Below, piece by piece: positions 22,925-33,054 of a DNA stretch of 64,000 bases. The notes beneath the pieces are model-generated. The model had not been told where the DNA came from and did not search any database. It was given only the letters and a program-made list of their open reading frames with translations. Source of the stretch: Apostichopus japonicus (lineage: Eukaryota; Echinodermata; Holothuroidea; Aspidochirotida; Stichopodidae); assembly GCF_037975245.1 (NCBI RefSeq), contig NC_092570.1:13338501-13402500 (forward strand). The letters run 5' to 3'. Position 1 is the stretch's first letter, and each line of letters begins with the position of its first letter. A program made the translations under genes and the position numbers.

Positions 22925-23017
22925 TTCGTCGAATTCTTGCTCTTCAAGTTCCAATTTTTTGGATGCACCAACGGACACTGCACAGGCCAGAAATACAAAA
23001 CATATGTGGAAATTCAT
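22925..23017 (-). CDS. Exon 1 of the secreted glycine-rich protein (signal peptide)
   Basis: ATG at 23017 starts MNFHICFVFLACAVSVGA, a classical signal peptide. An acidic stretch (SKKLELEEQEFDE) follows, and the exon ends at a perfect donor (GAA then GTAAGTGA) in phase 0. The phase matches the acceptor of exon 2 at 21859, giving an intron of 1065 bp. The longer upstream frame starting at 23140 is less likely to be translated because it would bury the signal peptide. No TATA box is evident upstream. Confidence 0.82.
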
Positions 23018-24958
23018 GCTGGAGGAATCGACGCAAAGTGAACGTTTTCTCTTCAAAGACAACTTTCGAAGTGCTTGACCAAACATGCATATTAGAGTCA
23101 AATCTGAAAGGTCTAATATTAAACCCATACGGAGAAACACTGATATTTAGTTTAATGGTTATACGTCAGAGAGCACTTGGGTTTACCTGACAAAGTTTTG
23201 AAGGGGGGGGGGGGGAATATGACTAGGATAAAATATTTGATATATTTGTTTTCAAATATCGTCTTGGTTACTTTCAATTTGTTGCTGGCAGATATAATTG
23301 TTAGATTGTATAGGAGGAAACTAAATCCTGTATGATTCATAACTATATGAAATGAGGTTAGCTTTCTTACATGTTAAATGGTATGAATTATCACACCATA
23401 CTCAAGTTATGATATTGAACAAAAAGGAAACTGAACCAAACTTGCTGGCTGTTTTTAGTGATATTGGTCTATGCCTTTCTCTTGTTTTCGCCTTTTTAAT
23501 ATTCTTTTACATATTGCTATGTTCCTAAAAAGAAACTTGTGTATCCGGCCGAAGAATTTCAAAGTGTTAGTTTTCTCTATGAAAAAAAAAACATAAGTAT
23601 ACCTCTGTAAACCATACATCCATCGTATATGGGATTTTCATCGTGTGTCTGCGTGGGTGTGCGTGTGTGTAAGTACGCGTTTGTTTTTCTATCTGACCGA
23701 GTACTTGAACAAAAGAATTCCAGGTCCTCGGTTGTGATTTCTAAAGAATCACCACGTCCTCGGAAAAATTTCTATTGTATGGGGTGTTGTTAAGGTTAGG
23801 GTACCTGGATTTGAACAATGGAAAATACAATGGGGTCCTCGGTTGGAATGTAAAACCAACATGTGTGTGTGTGTGTGCGGAAAGCGTGTGTGTGTCTGTA
23901 TGTATCGTCAACTTCCCAGTAGTATGCGTGACATACAGAAAAGATTTTGCCGACATGCAAGAGAAAAAGAACAAACCCGTCCAAAATACCACTTGGAATC
24001 CTTAAAAGTATACTTTCAAAACTTCAACAAATTTCTCCTTCAAAGACCTGTAGTAAAATGATTGAAACTCAATTTTGCTTTTATGAAAATAAATCAAACA
24101 ATCAGTGCGAAAAGCCAAACCAATTATTTTCATATTGGAGTTTATATATAGCAACATACTTATCACAGAGGAACAGAAAATCATACATTAATAATATCGT
24201 CATAAACAGATCCCTTTTCAGGTCTATATCTATATCGTTAGCATTGACCACACCTCAACCACCCTTTATATCTCCCTGGTGACTCCCTATAATTACTTGG
24301 AAGGCTAACACGAGGGCTTCTACTCGGTTCACTCCTATACCCTTTACCACGTCTCCCAGCAAATCTGATTGAATTGGGATCAATACCAACCGGGCTGGTT
24401 ATAGTTCACATGGTAGGGGGACTTGATTTACATTCCTTGGGGCACCGGTTTGGGCCCCATCTGTCACCCCTCACCACCCCACCCCTCAGACATATTTTCT
24501 TTGCATTGATGATTCTTCATCAAGGGGATTAACGCTATATTATGTAATAATTTAAAGAATGAATATATCTTTTATACACGATGTAGTAGTGACAATATAC
24601 CCGTGGCATTTTGGACACGTACATACTTTAAACAAAATGTAGAAATATTTACATCTTCTGTTTTTAATTGTTTAATATTCGTTCTTAATTTTTGTAACAT
24701 TTCCGGTGATTCTCTAAATTGTCTGTTTTGCTTTGTGTTTACTGATAAATACAAAAGGCCGCTAACAATAAAAAAAAAACGAAATGAAAAAATATATCGT
24801 GAACATATTTTTCATCTAATATCAATAATTTACTACCATTTGTCACTAGCGTTATAGGGGAGGGTAAGACTTTTATCACTGTAGGACAAATGCATGATCT
24901 TCAACGGTAAGAATAGGATTTATCATTGTTGTACAGGGAAATGACATCAAACCACACA
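23018..24958. other. No gene recognised; poly-G and GT-rich repeats
   Basis: A poly-G run lies near 23203. A phrase GTCCTCGG(T/A) recurs at 23726, 23756 and 23836 and is followed by a GT-rich microsatellite at about 23862-23902. The rest is AT-rich with no recognisable gene. Confidence 0.45.
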
Positions 24959-25323
24959 CAGGGGCGTAGCGAAGGTTTTTTTGTTGGGGGGTGTGGAGAA
25001 TTTGATTTGCCGACGGATCTGGAAGTGGTGACTGAAATGGGGGAGGGGTCTAAGGGTAGGGGGTCTACCCCTCCCCTTTGGAAATTTTTTAGTTTTGAAA
25101 CGTCCTTAGATGCAATCTGGTGCATATTTTAAGTCAAATTTGGCACGGAAGAAGCTCCCGTTCTCCTTTTCTCTATTCAGCTTTCCTTCTTTCTTCCCCT
25201 TCCGCTCTCTTCACCTTTTCTCTTTTTGCCGACAGACCCAAAATTTGCCGACAGCGACCAAATTATTGTGGGGTGTGACACCCCCCACACCCCCCCCCCC
25301 CCCCCCCCGCTCGCTACGCCCTG
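24959..25323. mobile_element. Non-autonomous hAT-like element, 365 bp
   Basis: The ends CAGGGGCGTAGCGAAGG and GCTCGCTACGCCCTG are inverted repeats. They are flanked by a perfect 8-bp duplication, ACCACACA (24951-24958 and 25324-25331). CAGGG-type ends with an 8-bp duplication indicate the hAT superfamily. The interior has a GTCTAAGGGTAGGGGGTCTA module and a poly-C run, and no coding sequence. It shares its left-hand module with the elements at 35242 and 47046. Confidence 0.88.
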
Positions 25324-27122
25324 ACCACACATCACCTAAGATCAAAACTTAAGAAATATATCGATAATTTAGAATTTCATGTTTAGGGTGTTTTTTTCAA
25401 CAAAATTTTGGACGACACTTAGAAGCGAATCTCGATCGCGTGTTCAACTTGTTGTGACAACAGTCTTTAATTTGTAAGTATAAAGTGGTAATTGAGACCT
25501 ACCCGCTCATTTTAAAATGAGGGCTGACGATATGATGAAAACTAATTGCCTTGCTAATAATGTTGTTGCTATTTGTTCCATTATAGGTTACCTTTGACTG
25601 TTTATCAAGATTTTAATCCGTTAAAGGAGACGTCTATTTCTCGAGCGTCCAAAAAAGTTAGATTTCAGTTTGCTTGCGTGTGAGTTGTTTTATGATTGTA
25701 CCAACAAATATTTGACAGAAAAATTAATTTGAATATGAAATAACTGAAATGACCGACAAAACGTTAATGCCATATTTCGGATATATCGAGTACTCCATCC
25801 ATCTTTATAAGATGGTAAGAAATCTCTTAATTGATATGCTGTGAAAGGTTTATGTAAAACCAAGACTTGAAGGGTTACCGATAAAACAATAATGTTATTA
25901 ATTAACAAGTTTGTACAACTGCTTCATACACACACGCAAACAGACCGACACTACATTCAAAGTGTTTTCATTAGTGTACTCAATTGTCTACTTGTCGTCC
26001 AGTTACAGTCGTCCAGTTACTATGTCGTCCAGTTACAGAGTTGTTGACAATTAACAATTCATAATCATGGACGTTAAATATGAATGTAAGAGACTGACTT
26101 TGGTCAGCTAGCGGCTTTGATAAGCCAATGAGGCTTCTTCGCGAGTTCCTGCTTGCAGGAGGATCTAATATACATACATACATACTTATATATTTATATA
26201 GTCGTCCACAAGCGCACAATAGGGCAATAACATAAAAAACCAAGAAAACAAGTCACTCGGAAGATCCTAGCAATCTGAGATGTCACTGACGTTTTGTGTT
26301 AAAAGATGACTTCAGGCACATAATAACTCTGATGTGTTGTAGGCAGCTAAACAACACTATGCTGTCAGCCTATCTTGTATTTCTATATACCCCACTCTTC
26401 ATCTTTGAGAAATGACCCGTTAAACATCAGAGGGTTCATCAATTGAAGTGGCTGAATTAACTAGTCTAACACACAGACAATCATGTCATATAGGTCAGTT
26501 TCTCAAATGCAACATCCAAACTCAATAGGAAAACATCAAAAGTGTTATATGGACTTCTATAACATGTTTACAAATGTGTTACAACGTGTAAAGAGTGTTC
26601 AATGTCTTCTATAACAATGCACTGTTGTTCGTATGAAGACGAGCATCTTTTAGTTAATTAAGTTACTGGAATTTATAAAACAATGGATTAACATTTACAC
26701 TTAGACCTGTACTGTAAGGAAGGAAGTTACTATCGATTTATAGCCTTGAAAGAGCATTCCGAAAATTAAGGAGATTTTTTTCAAAAAGTATATCTTGAAA
26801 AACAGACTAGCTGTAGAAAAATTTATTAGCTTTTGGACCATAAAAAATCAAGACTAAAAATTCTGCTTAAAATCACTCTTGAACAAGGCTATTTCTGTTC
26901 TCACATTACGTTCAATCATCACGTTAAAGTGTCTTCAATATTGAAGGTGGCACATCTTCACGTTGAATGAGGTCGTGTACACGTACCATGCCTGGTACCG
27001 TCGTTGCCGCTCCATGGTTCCATGATGAAAGCTAGATTGCTATATAAAATGGAGATATCATCACCATGATGAAATTCTCCTGAAACTATATTGTTATGTT
27101 GAGAACTGACGTTAGTCGCGCT
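25324..27122. other. No gene recognised
   Basis: AT-rich. A 15-bp phrase (GTCGTCCAGTTACAG) is repeated near 25995-26038. The dispersed repeat CATCAATTGAAGTGGCTG lies at about 26438, matching 12897. No domain seen. Confidence 0.4.
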
Positions 27123-27412
27123 AGGCGCGTAGCCAGGAATTCGCCAAGGGAGGGGCGAAACTGTAGATTCGGCATTGCAAACTATCAAAGCGTAGCGCCA
27201 CCATGAGTTGGCGCGAAGCGTACAAGAAAATTTTGGCTTAGAACCCCTCCCAGATCGCTGGAAATGGCACTTCCCAGGCCTTGTAAGTTGCAAATTAGCA
27301 TTATATCTTTTGAAAATACTAGCGATATCATAAAAACATTAAAAAAAAAAAGATTATGCTCAAGGGGGGGCGGCTGCCCCCTTCGCCCCTCCCCCCTTGG
27401 CTACGCGCCTGC
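27123..27412. mobile_element. Non-autonomous hAT-like element, about 290 bp
   Basis: The ends AGGCGCGTAGCCAGG and TTGGCTACGCGCCTGC are inverted repeats flanked by the 8-bp duplication GTCGCGCT (27115-27122 and 27413-27420). The interior carries a module GCGCCACCATGAGTTGGCGC followed by CCAGATCGCTGGAAATGGCA. That module recurs in the elements at 42125, 42940 and 59216. Confidence 0.85.
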
Positions 27413-27717
27413 GTCGCGCTTTAATTTATTTTCACACGTCTCTCATCAGTCCATCATTATCTGCATTTGTTTTGTAGACCGAAGTCGCAGAAAAATTCGA
27501 TACACCCAGGCAGTTAAATTTCAGTAATATATCTTTGAATTAACAAAAAACATAAGAACTCCAAGAAAAATTCACAAAACTATACCCGCAAAGTTATCTG
27601 AAGTATTAAAAAGAAGTTGACACAGACAGAATTAAAAACTTGTAACCTCACAAGACTCATTACTCGCTTTGATCATCATCTGATAACACGCGATAAACGG
27701 CCCTGACATCAATCACA

Positions 27718-27855
27718 ATGAAGATCACTACTGTGCTTGTCCTTTTGTCTCTGGTAAACCTTGCGTTGGGAATGAGCCTACCATGTCTGGACGAGAATGG
27801 GGAATTTATTTGTGCGGAGATTACCGGGGACGTTGACGGAGCTGAAAGAGTTATG
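27718..27855 (+). CDS. Exon 1 of an 88-aa secreted peptide precursor
   Basis: ATG at 27718 (context AATCACAATGA) begins MKITTVLVLLSLVNLALG, a strong signal peptide. An acidic segment with two cysteines follows (SLPCLDENGEFICAEITGD) and then ...GAERVM. The exon ends at the donor ATG then GTAGGT in phase 0, 46 codons after the start. The next phase-0 acceptor with an open frame to a sensible stop is at 29292. The resulting precursor is the size of invertebrate peptide hormone, neuropeptide or antimicrobial precursors. I do not recognise the family. Both exons are below 60 codons, so simple ORF scans miss this gene. Confidence 0.72.
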
Positions 27856-29291
27856 GTAGGTATAATGTACTTATAGATTTACATATCAAATTGTTGTTAT
27901 AATGTACAAAAAGATGCACATTTATTTAGATTTGGGGGGAGGAGGAGGGGTGGTAGAGGGGATGGGAAGTCAACTTTGACAATATGATGAAGTGAACTTT
28001 TTTTCCGACGTTCACGTAGTTAGCGTCTATCTTGCTTCAAAGTTTCGAAGCACTACAATAGTAAGTTCTCTCTTCAAAAGCATCAACATATCATCCTCTG
28101 TTACGCCTTCTTCCTCATTCACCTCTCTGCGAAATCGGGAGATCGGTCAGTAAATCACCTCTTAAACTCATCATCATTCATAGAGTAGTAGCAGTCGCAT
28201 TGGAAATAAGCACAATATATGAAATGCACTAGTAGTACAATTATTGTCTTCAAATGGTTACATTTGGTTAATTCTGACAAAACATGAAAATATGTTTAAA
28301 TTTAAATATAAATCAGTGCGAAGTATAAATTACGCGAGCCACCGTTATAGTTGCATGATACCGGTATGTGTTTTGGTTTTGAATTTCTAAGAAAATTAAC
28401 CCATTTTGTTTTTGCATAATTTTGTTAAAATGGAAAGACATGACATTTGTTATAGACTTACGAACATTACGGGAGAAAAAGAAACTACTTTTTTTGTCAT
28501 TAAAATTGGTTGAATTCTACTTCAAAGTTTGAACCGGAAATCAAACAAAAAACTTAATTAAGACTTTATGAGTATAATATGATTATTTTATGTCCATTTT
28601 GACTTTTTTAATATTTTCTTCCTTCCCTTTGCTCTGTTTGTTTCTCTGTTTATGGTTTCTTTACTTCCCTCAAGAATTAGAGAATTATATATATTAATTA
28701 GATTAGATCAAGCTACTTGTGCAATGCGTTTCCACTGCATTTAAATAATCGCCGTAAACTGTATATAAAACGTATGGCATTTTATAAATTATATAAAGCG
28801 ATGTATTACTTATACATTTGTCAATTGGTTCGAAATATTTAAAATTATTACGGTACGCTTTTTAACTTACCTTTCCATTATACTTGAAAATATCAAAAGA
28901 TGATGTATTGAGTATTGATTGATTCCATCAACTTTCATCTCTGAATTTTCAAAGAGGATTTTTTTTTCAGCTAGCATCAAATCATCGATAGCATCTGCTA
29001 TGAGGATGACAGTAAGAACCGAGGATATGTGTAATCCCAACAAATCCAGTTTGATGCATTCGTTGGGATTACACGTATGCTCGGTTCTTTCTGTAATTTT
29101 TGTAGCACATGCTAGACCGATTCATCTGCATGATCCAGTGTTTTACTGTGGTACAAAACTTTAAGATTCACAGTTAGTTGCTATATATAATCTCTGTGTG
29201 AATCAGTTTCCTTATAGGTTAAAACTTATTTATTTATTCCTTTATCTCTAATTCTCTCGCCTCATCTCCCTATCTCTCTCATTTCCTGTAG
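27856..29291 (+). other. Intron of the peptide gene
   Basis: This AT-rich 1436-bp intron has a G-rich stretch near 27935 and contains a long hairpin (29003-29100). The acceptor is CTCATTTCCTGTAG. I see no additional coding exon, although a small phase-0 exon cannot be excluded. Confidence 0.6.
29003..29100 (+). ncRNA. Candidate pri-miRNA-like hairpin in the peptide gene intron
   Basis: The arms AAGAACCGAGGATATGTGTA... (29014-29045) and its mirror ending ...CGTATGCTCGGTTCTT (29058-29089) pair over 32 positions with one G-U wobble and two mismatches. Two more pairs close a 6-nt terminal loop (GUUUGA). A lower stem continues to about 29003/29100 with one mismatch and several wobbles. Length, small internal mismatches and intronic position fit a miRNA precursor. 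I do not recognise the mature sequence. A short palindromic MITE is the main alternative. Confidence 0.35.
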
Positions 29292-29420
29292 CCTATAAAT
29301 GGACATATCCAGAAAAGAAACACTGAGGAGGTCACCAATGACCACGAAGAACGTAATTTTCAAACTCTTCAGGATTGGTTTGACTGGTGCTGTCAGAACA
29401 TCTCCAACTTCTTCTCCTAA
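29292..29420 (+). CDS. Exon 2 of the secreted peptide precursor
   Basis: After the acceptor CCTGTAG the frame reads PINGHIQKRNTEEVTNDH, then EERNFQTLQ, and ends DWFDWCCQNISNFFS with TAA at 29418-29420. The Lys-Arg pair is a standard prohormone-convertase site. Cleavage there would free a C-terminal peptide of 33 residues carrying a vicinal Cys-Cys and several aromatic residues. An N-glycosylation sequon (NIS) is present. With the two cysteines of exon 1 the precursor has four, enough for two disulfides. The chain before the Lys-Arg and the chain after it could stay disulfide-linked. No amidation glycine precedes the stop. Function unknown. Confidence 0.72.
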   Translation, partial: PINGHIQKRNTEEVTNDHEERNFQTLQDWFDWCCQNISNFFS

Positions 29421-31904
29421 GTTTTCGAAACACCCCATAAATCCGTGAAGCCTGTATGCCTGCCTACAGAATGGGATCTTGCTTGGAATTTTTTGTTAGT
29501 TTTGTCTTCTTCTTCTTTTTTTTTCATGAAATTCGTCTTATTTTGCAAGATTTATAAACATTGCATTAGTATTTCTGTTAAAGGTGATGGTTAGTAAATT
29601 ATTATTCAATCAGTCAATTGTGTGTTATCGATGTGAGGGGTTTCGGTGTACTCTTAAAGAACTTGGACAAAAATAACAAATACAAGCTAAACATAATGCT
29701 CCCAACCTATAATTTGTGCGTACATTCTTGCTAAGTCGAAAGCGAAATTACGATTATCTTGAATAAAGATAATAGCAGTCAATGGATGACAGTCAAAATA
29801 TGCAAACGCAGATCGTTTTTTTTTTCGGGTTGTATGCAAATGTACGAAATGACGGTTGCAATATTTGATCAACTCTTTTAGTACATTTTGAGAGGATACT
29901 TTTTAAATGTATTAATACACATTAAGTTTCTAGAATCATGATTTAGTATATGCATAAAACTAAATACATAATGAATCCTACATTTAAACTGTGAAAGCAT
30001 ATATCAATCTGTCTCAGTGATGTGTACGTACACTGTAAAAAATTTCTCTGTATATTTACAAAAGAAAAGCTGTCAATTAGTTTCCATCTGTTTTTTCATC
30101 AGTGTACAACAGCAACTGTAAAAGCACAACTACGGTTTGTGTAGGAACAGATTCATTTCTATTTATTCAGGTAGAATTTCATGTGGCAACATGGAAAAAG
30201 TGATGTAACATTCAAAATACTTTTTGTATATTGGTCCAACTTTTTTCGTTTCTAGACAGAATGTTTCCGTTAATTTACCAAATAACAGTTTGTATACACG
30301 GTAAAAAGTTGTGGTTGAAAGTAAAAATTATGTATTCAAATGAAGCTGCTATATATGGGTAAAGTAATTTGTGATCCTGGGCGAATCCTATGTGGAGAGG
30401 AATTTGTTGTACATGAAAGAGATTTAGATGAAAAAATAAACGTTATACCAAGAGGAACACATTCAGAGAGTCAAATTTACCAAACACACATATCTTTATT
30501 TACCAACATGCAATCTTGACAGGTGTTTTAGACTTTTAGGATAACATCATATACAGCAAATGTGGAATTAGCACTGCAAACAACAATGTAACAATATATT
30601 ACACTAACATGGACAGTTTAGATATCATTCCAAAACAGGGATAAAGTGTGAAATTGTCTACCAGTGCGTTGAAAAACAGTGATATTATCATACTACTACT
30701 AAACTATCTCAACATATTAATCTGGACTTTCCTGATGATATTAGACTTCCAAAGGTAAAATACTATTTAAGCAAGATTGATAAATGCTGAATAGCAGGGG
30801 GTCAATTTACCTTAAAAACCTACCAAGGATACTGCTGTCCATTGTAATTAGCACTCTTACAAAGAGGTAGTGTCTAGAATGAAAGAGCAACGACTAAAAA
30901 ATACTACTCTATGACATACTAAAGAAATAAGAAACAAAACAATAACATGAACCTGGAAACCACTTAAGTTGCATTGAAACTGAAACAAAAAGCTATTAAC
31001 AGTGTGAAACTCAAATACTATTTATATGCTTAGAGTACTTAAAAGGATTTCTTCTAGTAAAAATACTTTGTTTCGAATGAGGACAACTGTTGCTACTCTT
31101 GGAAATAATATAAGCTTTACTGCTATCAGAACAACTCCCAAATCAATAGAAAGAAAAAAAGAAAACGGTTAGATTGTTGGTCAATGTCAAAGTGATGAAA
31201 CTTCCATTGAAATGCTCAGGCACACTGGGATATTTTTTTGGTAAAATGAACCCTTTCCAATATATAGAACAATCAGAAAATCTACTTGACAGTGCTCAAA
31301 TTTGGATATTTTTATATAGTTACATCCAACTTGTACTGAAATAGCTATGAGGTTGTTCTGTACAGAATCATATTTTGTATTTAAGAAAATACAATGTTTG
31401 GTTAAAATACTTCTGAAGCAAGCAGATTACCTTACTGTTTATTAAGTATTTTAAAAATCAACTTTAAGTTACATTGTAACATGAATCTGTAAAATTTAGT
31501 GATTTATAGCAGAATAGTTCACAGAGTCAGTGCTTTTGAAATGGAGGTATCATTAAACAAAAAGTATACGGCATTAAACAAAACAAAATTAAATGCAGTT
31601 AAACCAAGTAGCTTAATACTTTTGGCCACATTCACTGCATATCTCACTCTCTACTTTCCTTCATCCGCTCATAAAGAGAAGTTACTTTCGGATTTATACA
31701 CCATCTGTAAGATTTCTTTGCCCTAGACCCTCTCCCTGGATCAATCTCGAACAGTATTCTGTAGGGAATAATTTGAAAAAAAGTTTCATGAGTCCAATCT
31801 ATCCTTGTTTACCAAAAACATTCTAGTGCTTAAAAACTAAATTTATTTAATTTTGGTAAAAGTATCCCCAAAATTAGTAAAACTTCACATAAAATTTATA
31901 TATT
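29421..31904. other. No gene recognised
   Basis: AT-rich DNA (3' flank of the peptide gene, then intergenic). An AATAAA-like signal lies near 29761. A TACACTGTAAAAA phrase near 30034 and a TCAGTGTAC phrase near 30097 resemble short transposon ends but are too close and too imperfect to define an element. The frame at 31499-31726 has no recognisable domain. Confidence 0.4.
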
Positions 31905-31926
31905 AATATATATATATATATATATA
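31905..31926. repeat. TA tract at the left edge of the Penelope-like insertion
   Basis: About 22 bp of TA repeat. A matching TA tract at 34707-34783 borders the right side, so the element probably inserted into a TA microsatellite. Confidence 0.8.
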
Positions 31927-31983
31927 GAGTAGGTTGGCGTCTATCTTGGCGCAGAGTGCTCTATGTCCATTGGACAGAGCGGA

Positions 31984-33054
31984 ATATATGTTGATACTAG
32001 ATGAGACTAGTGGAACACTAGTAGTTGTAACTCGGAGTTTCACGCTTTGTAGCGATCTTCAGACAACTGGTAGCTTCAAGTTATGCTCCATGAATATATA
32101 GGATCCTCGTCGGGATTACCGGGGATTATGCGGTTGTTGGTGTATTGTTCTGCCTGAGTATTCTCTTTCGCGTCCGTTCTGTTTGTGGGTTTGTAAGACT
32201 TTCTTCGGTGTTCGGCTGTTGGTGTATTCTCTTTTGCGTCCGATCTGTTGTTGGGGTTTTTTGCCTTCCTTCGGTGCTCGCTCCTTAGTTGTGTGTGGTT
32301 CTCTTCACGGTGTTTGGTGGTTGGACTGGAGTTGTTTATGTAGAACTTGTTTTCGTGGCGACACTTCGATATGAGCTCTGGGCGTTTGTTCAGGAGGGTC
32401 CGTTTGTCTGTGTTGATGATGATGAGTTTTTCAGTGAGACAGAGGTTGCACCGCTTCGACTCGTTGCTGTAGGCTTTGGCTCTGCTGGCGATCGACCAAT
32501 TGATAGTGAATGGCTGGTTCTTCTGTTTCAGCTGCCAGATGTGCTTCGAGAGTTCCGTTGCGTTTTGGTGTTTTTCGTGGTTGAGCGACATCTTGTGGTT
32601 ACCGTATCTGAGCTTGAAGGGGGGTTCTGTTAGGCCGATGTATGTCTTGCAGTTGTCGATGGTTTTCACTTCGGCCTTGTATATGATGTTAGATGCCTGA
32701 CAGTTTCCATTCAGTGGGCATGTGTCCTTTTTTCGGCAGTTGCAGGCTTCCTTTTCTTTCGATGTGTGGGTGGCTGCTATACGTTTGTTGTGTCCTTTGA
32801 TGATGCTGGCGATGTTGGGCATGCAACTGTAACTGACTTTCACGGTGTTTCTGTTGAAAATCTTGTGTAGTTTCGATGTCTTCGGGAAGTGTTTGTTGAT
32901 AAGTTTCAGGAATGTGCCTCCTATGTTCGTGGCTACGTTGCTGCTAAAAGGTGGGTTGAACCAGATGATGTTGCGCTTTCTGTTTCGGTTGTTCTTGGTA
33001 GGTTGGTGGGCGATGTATGAGAGACCCTCGGTGTAATTACTTGATTTGAGTGCT
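31984..33054 (-). mobile_element. Inverted 3' copy of the Penelope-like element (left palindrome arm)
   Basis: These 1071 bp are the reverse complement of 33642-34712. Positions pair by the constant sum 66696 with no gap, and the encoded proteins are identical, so identity is at or near 100 percent. Read on the minus strand it encodes the last 325 or so residues of the element's protein, including the GIY-YIG nuclease, and the same stop at 32076. Penelope-like elements often carry partial copies of themselves in tandem or inverted orientation, called pseudo-LTRs. The 57 bp between this arm and the left TA tract (31927-31983) are not mirrored on the right. Confidence 0.9.
32023..32068 (-). ncRNA. 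Hammerhead ribozyme-like motif (inverted copy)
   Basis: This is the mirror image of the motif at 34628-34673 and shares its sequence, core and helices on the minus strand. See that entry. Confidence 0.62.

Noticed and set aside
30034-30105. Short transposon with TACACTGTAAAAA and TCAGTGTAC ends
   Set aside because: The ends are imperfect, only about 70 bp apart, and lack a convincing target duplication.
32183-32700. Cysteine- and valine-rich frames on the plus strand (and their mirror copies at 33996-34513)
   Set aside because: They are antisense shadows of the Penelope-like protein, duplicated because of the palindrome.
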